This document shows positions 34,768-43,383 of a stretch of DNA of 64,000 bases, one piece after another; the stretch's first letter is position 1; each line of letters begins with the position of its first letter. The DNA lies in assembly GCF_005233875.1 (NCBI RefSeq), contig NZ_SZPZ01000001.1, forward strand, positions 868,001-932,000. Direction: 5' to 3'. The DNA is from Kribbella jiaozuonensis (lineage in GTDB: Bacteria > Actinomycetota > Actinomycetes > Propionibacteriales > Kribbellaceae). The notes under the pieces were generated by a model. It had not been told where the DNA came from and did no database searches. It saw only the letters and a list, made by a program, of their open reading frames with translations. A program made the translations under genes and the position numbers.

Positions 34768-35894
34768 CTGAGGCGGGACGCGCCGGCTGACGGGGCCGCG
34801 GCGAGTGCGCTGGGTGTGCTGAAACCGTGCTCCGCAAAGGCTTTCTCGATCGCGGCCAGGACCGACTCGGACGCATCCGCCTCGACCAGCGCGATGATGC
34901 AACCGCCGAAGCCACCGCCGGTCATCCGTGCGCCGAGCGCACCTGCTTCAAGCGCGGTGTCGACCGCGACGTCGAGCTCCGGCACGGTGATCTCGAAGTC
35001 ATCGCGCAATGACACGTGCGAGGCGGTGAACAGCGGGCCGACCTCGCGGAGCTTGCCGGCATGCATCAACGCGACCGCGTCCTCGACCCGGCGGATCTCG
35101 GTCACCACGTGCCGCACCCGACGCCGTACGACGTCGTCCGACAACCGCGCCAGCGCATCGTCGAGGTCCTCGAAGGCGATCGAGCGCAGAGCCGGTACGC
35201 CGAGCTCGGCCGCAGCCTGCTCGCAGCTCTTCCGGCGGGCGGCGTACTCGCCGTCGACGTGGCGGTGCGGTGCCTTCACATCGACCACCAGCAAGGCGAG
35301 GTTGTCGGCCGCCGGGTTGAACGGGATCTGCTCGGTCGACATCGCGCGGATGTCGAAGTACAGCGCGTGGCCCTCGGTGCAGCACATCGAGGCCATCTGG
35401 TCCATCAGCCCGACCGGCGCACCGACGTACTTGTTCTCGGCCTTCTGCGCGAGCCGCGCGACCTCGGCAGGGTCGACCTCGATATCGCGCAGACCGAGCA
35501 GGGCGACCAATGTCGCGCACAGCAGTGCCGCGGACGAGGACAGGCCGGCGCCGGAAGGGATGTCGGACTCGAAGTGCAGGTTCGCGCCGCCGATCGGGTA
35601 GCCGGACTCGCGCAGGATCCAGGCCGCACCGGCCGGGTACGCCGCCCAGTCGCCGACCGATCCCGGTGCCAGGTCCTCGATCGCGAACTCGGTGACGCCC
35701 TTGTGTCCGGCGGAAGCGACCGCGATCCGGCCGTCGTCGCGCTTCGAGGCGGTCACGACGATCCGGTTCGGCAGGGCGATCGGGAGGACGAGCCCGTCGT
35801 TGTAGTCGGTGTGCTCGCCGATCAGGTTGACCCGGCCCGGCGCCCGCCAGCTGCCGTCAGGCGTCGTACCGAAGACGTTCTCGAAGGAGCTCAC
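34764..35894 (-). CDS. galK: Galactokinase
   Basis: 376 residues from GTG at 35894, which overlaps the galT stop in GTGA and so is translationally coupled. GHMP kinase: APGRVNLIGEHTDYNDGLVLPIAL (galactokinase signature), SDIPSGAGLSSSAALLCATLVAL (ATP loop), QVLVLMDQMAS-type region here as GLMDQMASMCCTEGHAL, and C-terminal MTGGGFGGCIIALVEA. It phosphorylates alpha-D-galactose to galactose-1-phosphate, feeding GalT. No galE is adjacent. Confidence 0.97.
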   Translation of the reverse strand: MSSFENVFGTTPDGSWRAPGRVNLIGEHTDYNDGLVLPIALPNRIVVTASKRDDGRIAVASAGHKGVTEFAIEDLAPGSVGDWAAYPAGAAWILRESGYPIGGANLHFESDIPSGAGLSSSAALLCATLVALLGLRDIEVDPAEVARLAQKAENKYVGAPVGLMDQMASMCCTEGHALYFDIRAMSTEQIPFNPAADNLALLVVDVKAPHRHVDGEYAARRKSCEQAAAELGVPALRSIAFEDLDDALARLSDDVVRRRVRHVVTEIRRVEDAVALMHAGKLREVGPLFTASHVSLRDDFEITVPELDVAVDTALEAGALGARMTGGGFGGCIIALVEADASESVLAAIEKAFAEHGFSTPSALAAAPSAGASRLS

Positions 35895-36937
35895 GAACCG
35901 ACCTTCCGCAGTGTCTCGGCCACGTCCTCGGGCCGGGTGTCGCTGATGAACGAGCCCATGCCGGACTCCGAGCCGGCCAGGTACTTGATCTTGTCCTTCG
36001 CCCGGCGGATCGACAACACCTCCAGGTGCAGGTAGCCGAGCTCGCGGTCGATCCGCACCGGGGCCTGATGCCACGCGGCGATGTAGGGCAGCGGTTCGCC
36101 GTACAGACCGTCGAGTCGCTGCAGTACGTCGAGGTACAGCTCGACGAAGTCGTCGCGCTCGCCAACCGACAGCTCGTCGATACCGAACACCTGGCGGTGC
36201 GGGTACAGGTGCACCTCGACCGGCCAGCGCGCCGCCTCGGGGACGAACGCGGTCCAGTTGCCGTTCTCGCCGACGACCCGCGTACCTTCCTTGCGCTCGG
36301 CCGCCAGGACGTCGGCGAACAAGTTGCTGCCAGCAACTTCCTGGTGCTCGCGGGCGCGCGCCATCAGCGTCCGCATCCGCGGCGGAACGAACGGGTACGC
36401 GTAGATCTGGCCGTGCGGGTGGCTGAGCGTGACGCCGATCTCACGGCCGCGGTTCTCGAACGGGAAGACCAGTTCGACGTCGTCGCGGGCGCCGAGCTCG
36501 GCGGTCCGGTCGGCCCAGGCGTCGACGACCAGGCGGGCCTGGCCCTGGGACAGGTCGGTGAACGACTTGTTGTGGTCGCTGGTGAAGCAGACCACCTCGG
36601 TCCGGCCCGGGCCGGCGAACGACGGGAACCGGTTCTCGAACACGGCGACGTTGTAGTCGTGGTCCGGGATCTCGGTCGGCTTGCCCGGCCGGCTCGCGTC
36701 CAGCGGGCACTCGTCGGCCGGCGGCAGGTAGGTCCGGGTGTTGCGGTGGGTGGCGTAGGTGATCACGTCGCCGGTCAGCGGGTCGGTGCGCAGGTCGACC
36801 TGCGGCTGCGGGGCGGGCAGACCGCGGGTGTCCTCGAGCGGTACCCGCACCGGCGTGTCGGCGGGGTCGTAGTAGATCAGCTCGCGTCCGTCCGACAGTT
36901 TGGTGTCGGTACGGCGTACGCCGCGCGGTGTTTTCAT
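35891..36937 (-). CDS. galT: Galactose-1-phosphate uridylyltransferase
   Basis: 348 residues from ATG at 36937, with GGAGGG seven bases upstream. HIT-like GalT: DPLTGDVITYATHRNTRTYLPP, FENRFPSFAGPGRTEVVCFTSDHNKSF, and the active-site SHPHGQIYAYPFVP (catalytic HPH), then YLHLEVLSIRR near the end. It exchanges galactose-1-phosphate with UDP-glucose in the Leloir pathway. First gene of the galTK operon; the promoter region carries a candidate DeoR site. Confidence 0.96.
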   Translation of the reverse strand: MKTPRGVRRTDTKLSDGRELIYYDPADTPVRVPLEDTRGLPAPQPQVDLRTDPLTGDVITYATHRNTRTYLPPADECPLDASRPGKPTEIPDHDYNVAVFENRFPSFAGPGRTEVVCFTSDHNKSFTDLSQGQARLVVDAWADRTAELGARDDVELVFPFENRGREIGVTLSHPHGQIYAYPFVPPRMRTLMARAREHQEVAGSNLFADVLAAERKEGTRVVGENGNWTAFVPEAARWPVEVHLYPHRQVFGIDELSVGERDDFVELYLDVLQRLDGLYGEPLPYIAAWHQAPVRIDRELGYLHLEVLSIRRAKDKIKYLAGSESGMGSFISDTRPEDVAETLRKVGS

Positions 36938-36989
36938 CGTGTGACCCTCCCGGCCGTACGACGCGTCCGGCCAGGAATCATCGTAAACC

Positions 36990-37009
36990 AACAAACTCGA
37001 ACAAGCACG
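36990..37009. promoter_or_regulatory. Tandem 10-bp repeat, candidate DeoR operator of galTK
   Basis: AACAAACTCG and AACAAGCACG lie head to tail (8 of 10 identical), about 55-70 bases upstream of galT. On the galT sense strand this reads CGTGCTTGTTCGAGTTTGTT. One-turn direct repeats rich in TTGTT resemble sites of DeoR-family repressors, and a DeoR gene lies beyond galK. Confidence 0.4.
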
Positions 37010-37060
37010 GTAGCCCGGGCGGCCGCTAGTCTTGGTAGATGGACGACTACGCCCAACGCC

Positions 37061-37088
37061 CGCCCTCTCGTGGTCTGACGAGAGGGCG
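37061..37088 (+). promoter_or_regulatory. 11-bp perfect hairpin in the leader of the CNNM gene
   Basis: CGCCCTCTCGT-GGTCTG-ACGAGAGGGCG forms a perfect 11-bp stem with a 6-base loop, ending 16 bases upstream of the ATG at 37105. No T-run follows, so it is not a classical terminator. It could control translation or be a protein-binding dyad. It does not match a riboswitch I know. Confidence 0.55.
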
Positions 37089-37104
37089 CTAGGAACTCCG
37101 ACCC

Positions 37105-38430
37105 ATGAACGCCACCCTGCTCAACATCGTTCTGATCCTGGTTTTCGTGCTCATCGGCGGGGTCTTCGCCGCCGCCGAGATGGCCCTGGTCTCGCTCCGG
37201 GAGAGCCAGCTCAAGTCGCTATCGCACCGCGGCCGGCGCGGCGAGATCGTCGCCAAGGTCGCCGCCAACCCGAACCGGTTCCTGTCCGCCGTCCAGATCG
37301 GCGTGACCCTGATGGGCTTCCTGTCCGCCGCATTCGGTGGCGCGACGCTGGCCGACAGCCTGTCCCCGCACCTGCAGAAGCTCGGCCTGCCCGAGTCGGT
37401 GGCAAACACCGTCGCGCTGGTGCTGATCACGATCGCGATCTCGTACGTCTCGATCGTGATCGGTGAGCTCGCCGCCAAACGGCTCGCGCTGCAGCGGGCC
37501 GAGACGTTTGCGCTCGGCCTGGCGCCGCTGGTCGACAAGATCGCCTCCGGCGCCCGGCCGGTGATCTGGCTGCTGTCGAAGTCGACCGACCTGGTGGTCC
37601 GCGCGCTCGGCGGTGACCCGAACGCGAACCGCGAGGTGATGACCGACGAGGAGCTCCGCGACCTGGTCTCGGCGCACGAGTCGCTCGGCGAGGAGGAGCG
37701 CAAGATCGTCGACGACGTCTTCGAGGCGGGCAGCCGGCAGTTGCGCGAGGTGATGCTGCCGCGGACCGAGGTCGACTTCGTGGACGGCGAGATGCCGGCG
37801 TACAAGGCGGTCAAGTTCGCCGCCGAGCGGCCGCACTCGCGGTACCCGGTGATGAACGGCTCGGCCGACGACATCGTCGGGTTCGTCCACGTCCGTGACC
37901 TGTTCGACCCTGCCGTCGCGACTCGCTCGGTGCGGGTCGGCGACCTGGCCCGCGAAGTACTCATGCTGCCGGACACCGCGAAGCTGCTGCCGACGCTGAC
38001 CGAGATGCGCCGCCGCAGCACGCATATCGCGATCGTCCTCGACGAGTACGGCGGTACGGCGGGCATCGTCACGCTGGAGGACCTGGTCGAGGAGCTGATC
38101 GGCGACATCAAGGACGAGTACGACGAGGAGGCGGCCGAAACCACCCGCCTGGGTGGCGGCGACATCGTCGTCGACGGCCTGCTGAACCTCGACGACTTCG
38201 CCGACGCCACCACGATCGAGCTCCCCGACGGCCCGTACGAGACCGTCGGCGGTTTCCTCGCCGCCCAGCTCGGGAAGGTCCCGTCAACGGGCGACGAGGT
38301 CCGGATCGACTCCCACACGCTGACCGTCACCGAGATGGACGGCCGCCGGGTCGCGCGGGTCCGGCTGCACCGGATCAAACCGGAAGCGGAACTGACCGAG
38401 TCTCCAGCACCCGCTGCCGAGCAAGGATGA
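37105..38430 (+). CDS. CNNM/CorC-type membrane protein (hemolysin C family)
   Basis: 441 residues. N-terminal CNNM (DUF21) membrane domain with helices near 5-25, 60-80, 95-120 and 135-150 (MNATLLNIVLILVFVLIGGVFAAAEMAL, FLSAVQIGVTLMGFLSAAFGG, ISYVSIVIGELAAKRLAL). Then a CBS pair (MLPRTEVDFVDGEMPAYKAVKFAAERPHSRYPV; HIAIVLDEYGGTAGIVTLEDLVEELIGDIKDEYD) and a C-terminal CorC_HlyC domain (DIVVDGLLNLDDFADATTIELP). This family is tied to Mg2+ or Co2+ efflux. The last 56 bases overlap the opposing MFS gene. Confidence 0.9.
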   Translation: MNATLLNIVLILVFVLIGGVFAAAEMALVSLRESQLKSLSHRGRRGEIVAKVAANPNRFLSAVQIGVTLMGFLSAAFGGATLADSLSPHLQKLGLPESVANTVALVLITIAISYVSIVIGELAAKRLALQRAETFALGLAPLVDKIASGARPVIWLLSKSTDLVVRALGGDPNANREVMTDEELRDLVSAHESLGEEERKIVDDVFEAGSRQLREVMLPRTEVDFVDGEMPAYKAVKFAAERPHSRYPVMNGSADDIVGFVHVRDLFDPAVATRSVRVGDLAREVLMLPDTAKLLPTLTEMRRRSTHIAIVLDEYGGTAGIVTLEDLVEELIGDIKDEYDEEAAETTRLGGGDIVVDGLLNLDDFADATTIELPDGPYETVGGFLAAQLGKVPSTGDEVRIDSHTLTVTEMDGRRVARVRLHRIKPEAELTESPAPAAEQG

Positions 38431-39628
38431 CCAGCCCGCCGACCACGTACCCGAGGCCCTGGAAGACGAGGACCGGGATGATGCCGACTGCGTCGCCGAG
38501 GAAGCCGGCCGCGGCGATGCCGATCAGCACCGCGACGCTCTCGGCGGCGCCGACCGCGCCGTAGATGCGGCCGCGGGTGCCGTCGACGGTGAGGTTCTGG
38601 AAGACGGTCATCATGCCCGCGATGGTGAGTGCACCGGGCAGCCCGACGACGATCATGCAGACGAACGCCGGGATCACGCTGTCCGACGCCAGCGGGTAGA
38701 GGAACAGTGTGGTGTCGATCAGCCCGAAGGCGAGTGCGCCGATACCCCACAACCTCGCCGCCGGCCAGCGCGAGCCGATCGCGGCGGCGACCAGACCGCC
38801 GACGATCCCGCCGATCGCTTGGGACGAGACGATCAGGCCGTACACCTGTCCGTCCCCGCCGATCTGGGAGCTGACGAACGGCGCGAACAGCGTGCTCATG
38901 ATGCCTTCGCCGACGCCGGTGACCATGCAGAACACGAAGAACAGCTGGATCGCCGGGCCGGCGACACACAACCGCAGCCCTTCGGTCCACTCCTCTTTCA
39001 GTCGCTTGATCGCGCCGCCCGCGGTCTGCTCCGGGTTCTCGGGTCGCACCTGCCGGTGCCGCATCCGTGCGATCAGCACGACAGCGATCAGGAACGTCGC
39101 GGCGTCGCCGAGCGCGAGAAGGGTCAGTCCGCCGGCGGCCGCGAGAACACCACCGAGCGCTGCGCCGATGAGCCGGGCGAGGTCGCGGATCTGACTGTTC
39201 AGCGCGTTCGCCGTGACGAGTTGCTCCTCGTGCACCAGCACCGGAACCAGCGATTGCTCGGCCGGCTGGAAGAACTGCTGCAGACAGCTCTGCGCCAGTA
39301 CGACGCCGTACACGATCCAGATCGTGCTCGCGTCGTGTACGGCGATCAGCGGCAGCAGCACCACCGCGTTGAGGATGTTCGTCACGATCATCGTGGTCCG
39401 CCGGTTCCAGCGGTCGACGAAGACGCCGGCCAGCGAGCCGAGTACGACGGCCGGCAGGAACGACGCCAGCAGCAGACCACCACTCGCCAGCGTCGAGCCG
39501 GTCAGTACGTACACCTGGAACGCGAGTCCGGTCCGCAGTAGCCAGTCGCCGATCAACGAGATCAGGCCGGCGCTCAACATCAGGCGGTAGTCGCGCTGGC
39601 GGGCAAGGACGCCCCACAAGTCCTTCAT
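38375..39628 (-). CDS. MFS_3-type transporter
   Basis: 417 residues, 12 predicted helices, MFS_3/EntS-like: LISLIGDWLLRTGLAFQVYVLTGS, LPAVVLGSLAGVFVDRWNRRTTMIV (the A-motif-like GVFVDRWNRR), FFQPAEQSLVPVLVHEEQLVTANALNSQIRDLARLIGAALGGVLA. Its ATG overlaps the stop of the ArsR-type regulator gene (ATGA at 39625-39628), so the two are one operon with coupled translation. Probable drug or siderophore exporter; substrate unknown. The 3' end runs 56 bases into the CNNM gene. Confidence 0.88.
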   Translation of the reverse strand: MKDLWGVLARQRDYRLMLSAGLISLIGDWLLRTGLAFQVYVLTGSTLASGGLLLASFLPAVVLGSLAGVFVDRWNRRTTMIVTNILNAVVLLPLIAVHDASTIWIVYGVVLAQSCLQQFFQPAEQSLVPVLVHEEQLVTANALNSQIRDLARLIGAALGGVLAAAGGLTLLALGDAATFLIAVVLIARMRHRQVRPENPEQTAGGAIKRLKEEWTEGLRLCVAGPAIQLFFVFCMVTGVGEGIMSTLFAPFVSSQIGGDGQVYGLIVSSQAIGGIVGGLVAAAIGSRWPAARLWGIGALAFGLIDTTLFLYPLASDSVIPAFVCMIVVGLPGALTIAGMMTVFQNLTVDGTRGRIYGAVGAAESVAVLIGIAAAGFLGDAVGIIPVLVFQGLGYVVGGLVILARQRVLETRSVPLPV

Positions 39629-40233
39629 CTGTCTACTCCGCTCTGGTCTTCGGGGGAGATCGTGACGATCTGGGTGAACGAGACATGCCGGCTGCCCGGC
39701 GGGCGGGTGGACTTGTCGTCGATCGGCCGCTCGTCGACCCAGCGCTGCAGCAACGCGTCGACCTGGCCGACGAGCTCGGTCAGCTCATCGGCAGTCAGGT
39801 AGAACCCGCTCTGCCCGATCCCCGAGCTGTCCCGCCAAACTGCGTCCTCGGTCTGCCGTTGCTGCTGCCACTGGCTCAGCCGCTCGAGCGCGCGCTCGGC
39901 CAGTAACTGCTCGAGTACGTCGGCCGCCGCGGCGCCTTCCGGAGTGGCGGCCGCATCGCGCCACGACTGCGATGTCGACACCAACCGCCACGGCCGCTCC
40001 CGGTTGTCCTTCCCCGGAGCAGGCTCGACGAAGTCGTACTTCGCCAGCTGCCGCAGGTGGTGCGATGCCAGCGCCTGACTGATCCCGAGGTGGCGGGCAG
40101 CGTCGGCCGCGGTCATCGGACCCTCACGCCCCAGCAGCGACTGCAGGTCCAGCCGGACCGGATGCGCCATCGCCCGGATCGCCAACGGATCGTTCAGCAA
40201 CCGGGAACGGCGCGGGTCCTTCTCCAAAGACAT
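39625..40233 (-). CDS. ArsR-type winged-helix regulator of the exporter pair
   Basis: 202 residues from ATG at 40233 (MSLEKDPRRSRLLND); an in-frame ATG at 40248 is an alternative. Winged HTH: LAIRAMAHPVRLDLQSLLGREGPMTAADAARHLGISQALASHHLRQLAKYDFVEPAPG. The C-terminal ~110 residues form a helical/dimerisation part seen in ArsR-type regulators next to MFS exporters. It likely represses both the downstream exporter and the divergent one at 40315. A 13-bp direct repeat in the divergent promoter region (40234-40287) is a candidate binding site. Confidence 0.85.
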   Translation of the reverse strand: MSLEKDPRRSRLLNDPLAIRAMAHPVRLDLQSLLGREGPMTAADAARHLGISQALASHHLRQLAKYDFVEPAPGKDNRERPWRLVSTSQSWRDAAATPEGAAAADVLEQLLAERALERLSQWQQQRQTEDAVWRDSSGIGQSGFYLTADELTELVGQVDALLQRWVDERPIDDKSTRPPGSRHVSFTQIVTISPEDQSGVDR

Positions 40234-40287
40234 GCTTGGAATATGCATCCGGCTGAATCCGATGTCAAGCTGTTGCTTGGAATGTGC
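40234..40287. promoter_or_regulatory. 13-bp direct repeat in the divergent regulator/exporter promoter
   Basis: GCTTGGAATATGC (40234-40246) and GCTTGGAATGTGC (40275-40287) differ by one base and are 41 bp apart, about four helical turns. A small CAAGC-TGTT-GCTTG dyad overlaps the second. The placement between two divergent start codons is typical of autoregulated regulator sites. Confidence 0.5.
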
Positions 40288-40314
40288 TGGCGATCTGCCG
40301 CCGTACGATGCGGC

Positions 40315-41919
40315 ATGACCGTTGCAGCATCTGCGCCGTCGTCTGCCTGGGCCCCGCTGCGGCGGCCGGTGTTCCGTGCGCTGTGGCTGGCACAGCTCGG
40401 CTCGAACGTCGGCAGCTGGATGCAGTCCGTCGGCGCGCAGTGGACCGTCGTACATCAGCCCAACGCGGCAGCGCTGGCATCGATCGTGCAGGCCGCGAGC
40501 CTGCTCCCGGTGCTGTTCGTGTCGCTGCCCGCGGGCGTGCTTGCCGACGTACTCGATCGCCGCCGCCTGATCGCGCTGGCGACGCTGGCGATGGCCGTCG
40601 TGGCCGGCGGGTTGGCGATCCTGAGCGCCGAGGGCTTGCTGACTCCGACCGCGCTGATCGCGATCACCTTCGTCCTCGGTGCCTGCCAGGCGCTGACCAG
40701 TCCGGCCTGGCAGGCGATCCAGCCGGAGTTGGTACCGCGCGAGGAGCTGCCGGAGGCCGCGGCGCTCAACAGCCTCAACGTGAACATCGCCCGGGCGATC
40801 GGCCCCGCGCTGGCCGGATTCCTCCTCGGCCTGAGCAGCCCGGCCGTGGTGTTCGCCGTCAACGCCGTGTCGTACCTCGCGATCCTGATCGCGCTCCTGC
40901 GCTGGCACCGGACGACCGCGGTCGCCGCGGCCGGCGAGCCGATGCTGCCTGCCCTGCGCGCCGGTCTGCGGTACGTCGCCTATGCACCCGGCGTACGACG
41001 GATCCTGCTGCGCGCGATGCTCTTCGTCCTCCCGGCCTCCGCGTTGTGGGGGCTCCTGCCCGTCGCCGCGGTCCATCGCCTCGGTCTCGGTTCCACCGGG
41101 TACGGCGTACTCCTCGCGGCGCTCGGTCTAGGAGCCGTCGGGGGTGCTGTGCTGCTCAAACCGATCCGGACGAGGATCGGCCGCAATACCCTGCTCGGCG
41201 GGGCGACTGTTGCCTACGCCATCGGCGTACTGGCCGTTGCCTTGTTGCACAACGCAACAGTCGTCGCGCTGATCCTGATCGTCGCCGGAGCTGGTTGGCT
41301 CGGTGCGTTGTCGACGCTCAACACCACGCTGCAGTTGGCGTTGCCGGCCTGGGTTCGCGCGCGGGCGCTGGCTGTTTATCTGATGGTGTTCCTCGGCGGC
41401 CAGGGCGTTGGCGCGTTGATCTGGGGTCTGCTCGCCGCGGCCCTCGGTGCCGCGACGACGCTGCTGGTCGCGGGTGTGTTGCTGCTGATCGGTGCCGCCT
41501 CGCTCGCGGTCTTCCCGTTGCACGAACGGACGGGGCACCTGGATCGGACCGTGGTCCAGCCGTGGCCGGACCCGGAGGTCGGCATCCTGACCGACGAGGA
41601 GCCGGAGATCGATCCGCGGTCAGGTCCGGTGCTGATCGAGGTCTCGTACCACGTGCCGTCGGAGAACGCCGAGCAGTTCAAGACCGTGCTGGCCCGGGTC
41701 GGTCTCTCGCGGCAGCGAACCGGCGCGCGGCGCTGGGCGGCGTACCGCGATGTGAGTACGCCAGACCTGTACGTCGAGGTGTTCGAGGTGGCGAGCTGGT
41801 CCGAGCACCTGCGCCAGCACAACGAGCGCATCACCGGGCAGGACGCGGACTTGTATCGGCAGGCCGCCGAGCTCGCGCTCGAACCGCCGCGGGCGCGGCA
41901 TCTGCTGTCGGCCGGTTGA
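40315..41919 (+). CDS. MFS_3-type transporter with C-terminal monooxygenase-like domain
   Basis: 534 residues from ATG at 40315. Residues ~1-410 form a 12-helix MFS_3 exporter (PVFRALWLAQLGSNVGSWMQSVGAQW, LPAGVLADVLDRRRLIALATLAM, SPAWQAIQPELVPREELPEAAALNSLNVNIARAIGPALAGFLL). Residues ~420-534 form a soluble domain of the dimeric alpha/beta ABM type (VLIEVSYHVPSENAEQFKTVLARVGLSRQRTGARRWAAYRDVSTPDLYVEVFEVASWSEHLRQHNERIT). This fusion occurs in one MFS subfamily; the tail's role is unknown. It is divergent from the ArsR-type gene and probably co-regulated with the 38375 exporter. Confidence 0.9.
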   Translation: MTVAASAPSSAWAPLRRPVFRALWLAQLGSNVGSWMQSVGAQWTVVHQPNAAALASIVQAASLLPVLFVSLPAGVLADVLDRRRLIALATLAMAVVAGGLAILSAEGLLTPTALIAITFVLGACQALTSPAWQAIQPELVPREELPEAAALNSLNVNIARAIGPALAGFLLGLSSPAVVFAVNAVSYLAILIALLRWHRTTAVAAAGEPMLPALRAGLRYVAYAPGVRRILLRAMLFVLPASALWGLLPVAAVHRLGLGSTGYGVLLAALGLGAVGGAVLLKPIRTRIGRNTLLGGATVAYAIGVLAVALLHNATVVALILIVAGAGWLGALSTLNTTLQLALPAWVRARALAVYLMVFLGGQGVGALIWGLLAAALGAATTLLVAGVLLLIGAASLAVFPLHERTGHLDRTVVQPWPDPEVGILTDEEPEIDPRSGPVLIEVSYHVPSENAEQFKTVLARVGLSRQRTGARRWAAYRDVSTPDLYVEVFEVASWSEHLRQHNERITGQDADLYRQAAELALEPPRARHLLSAG

Positions 41920-42762
41920 TCAGCCGGTCTGCTCGCGGATCCATTCGAGGGCGGGCTCGGCGTGGGCGAGGACGGAGACGTGGCCGAGGCCGTCGTGCAG
42001 CTCGAGCTCGGCGTTCGGCAGGTTGGCGGCCAGCCACTTCCCGTGCGAGCAGGGAATGATGCCGTCGGCGGTTCCGTGGACAAGCAGGGTCGGGGCGGCG
42101 ATCGCGGTCGGGTCGCAGCCCCAGTCCAGGACATAAGAACAGTCGTCGTCGATCACGCCGTCAGGCCCGTTGGGCGTGGCGTTGCTGCCGGCGATGGACC
42201 CGAGCCAGCTCCACGGGCCGTCGAACATCGCGATGTCGCTCGCGGTGAACTCCGGGTCGTACTCGACGCCTGACGTCTCGTGTTGCACCTTCGCGTCCCG
42301 CCCAGCGGCCGCCGCGTGGAGTGAGGCGAGCCCGGACGCGACCATGCCGTCGTACCAGTCGAGACCTTTGGCGTCGTACGGCGCGATGGCGGCGAACGTG
42401 GTGACGGCCTCGACGCGTTCGCGGAGGATGGCTGCCGAGGCGAGGGCGAACGAGCCGCCGCCGGAGTACCCCACCAGCGCGAACGTGCCGATCCCGAGCG
42501 TGTCCAGGACCGTGGTCAGGTCGGCCGCCACCGAGGACATCGTCCGGCCCGGCGCCGCGGTCGACCCGCCGTACCCGGGTCGGTCGAACGAGATCCACCG
42601 GATGCCGAGCCACTCGCCCGCCTCGATCAGCGGCTCCGGCGGGACGCCCAGGTTCGGCGTGCCGTGGTGCCAGACGACGGCGAGGCGCGCGTCGTCACCC
42701 GGGGCGCTGTCGTACGCGTGCAGGATCCGCCCGTCGGCCAGGCGCAGGTCGATCTCGTCCAT
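41920..42762 (-). CDS. Alpha/beta-fold hydrolase
   Basis: 280 residues from ATG at 42762; the frame continues upstream as shadow over the opposing gene. Alpha/beta hydrolase with VVWHHGTPNLGVPPEPL (oxyanion region), ISFDRPGYGGST, nucleophile elbow LVGYSGGGSFALASA (Ser), acid in LLVHGTADGIIPCSHG and His in DGLGHVSVL. Substrate unknown. Its stop codon abuts that of the MFS gene with no gap. It is divergent from the YCII gene (96 bp between starts). Confidence 0.85.
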   Translation of the reverse strand: MDEIDLRLADGRILHAYDSAPGDDARLAVVWHHGTPNLGVPPEPLIEAGEWLGIRWISFDRPGYGGSTAAPGRTMSSVAADLTTVLDTLGIGTFALVGYSGGGSFALASAAILRERVEAVTTFAAIAPYDAKGLDWYDGMVASGLASLHAAAAGRDAKVQHETSGVEYDPEFTASDIAMFDGPWSWLGSIAGSNATPNGPDGVIDDDCSYVLDWGCDPTAIAAPTLLVHGTADGIIPCSHGKWLAANLPNAELELHDGLGHVSVLAHAEPALEWIREQTG

Positions 42763-42858
42763 GCCGTTCACGATAAATGTGCGAAATGTCGAGTGCTCCC
42801 GATCGTGTCCGACCTCTGCTGCGAAGATCCCCTTCAGATCCCGAAAGGATGCCCGATC

Positions 42859-43242
42859 ATGAAGTACCTGCTGCTGATTCACAGCAACCCGATCACCTGG
42901 GGCCACCCGTCGTTCCTCAACACCGAGGAAGGCAAGAAGCTCCCGAAGAAGGCCCGTGACGCCCTCGCCGACCAACTCAACAACCTGCTGACCGAGATCC
43001 ACGAGTCCGGCGAACTCATCAACGCGGTCCCACTGGACCCACCGGCGAAGACCCGGGTAGTGCGGGTCCGCGAAGGCGTCCGGGCCACAACGGACGGCCC
43101 GTACTCCGAGGCAAAGGAGCAACTAGCCGGCGTCTTCCTCATCGACGTCAAAACCCCGGAGAGGGCCGAGGAGATCGCCGCGACAATCCCCGAGGCCGAA
43201 TTCGTGGCGGTAGAGGTCCGCCCAGTTTCCGTCTTCGACTGA
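42859..43242 (+). CDS. YCII-related (DGPF-domain) protein
   Basis: 127 residues from ATG at 42859, with AAAGGA upstream. Family pattern: MKYLLLIHSNPITWG, ESGELINAVPLDPPAKTRVVRV, TDGPYSEAKEQLAGVFLIDV, TPERAEEIAATIPEAEFVAVEVRPV. YCII-type proteins have a ferredoxin-like fold and often accompany ECF sigma factors; none is adjacent. Role unknown. Downstream begins a non-coding repeat island. Confidence 0.88.
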   Translation: MKYLLLIHSNPITWGHPSFLNTEEGKKLPKKARDALADQLNNLLTEIHESGELINAVPLDPPAKTRVVRVREGVRATTDGPYSEAKEQLAGVFLIDVKTPERAEEIAATIPEAEFVAVEVRPVSVFD

Positions 43243-43281
43243 GGTACTGCGACCAGCTCGCCGCGGTGGGCGCGTGCGGCC

Positions 43282-43383
43282 AGCCCATCGCGGGGCTACG
43301 CGCGACTCCTTCGTCGCCGTGCTCCGCGCCGCACCCGCCCACCCCCGGGCTTATCGCCCGGAGTGACCTTTCCGGCTGTCGCC
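43282..43383 (+). repeat. Left arm of a 102-bp inverted repeat
   Basis: Starts AGCCCATCGCGGGGCTACGC and ends near CCGGCTGTCGCC. The reverse complement of 43782-43883 matches it over the full 102 bases with about four mismatches and no gaps. Confidence 0.88.

Noticed and set aside
37089..39617. 842-codon minus-strand frame spanning the CNNM and MFS genes
   Set aside because: It crosses two well-supported genes in other frames and has no recognisable domain.
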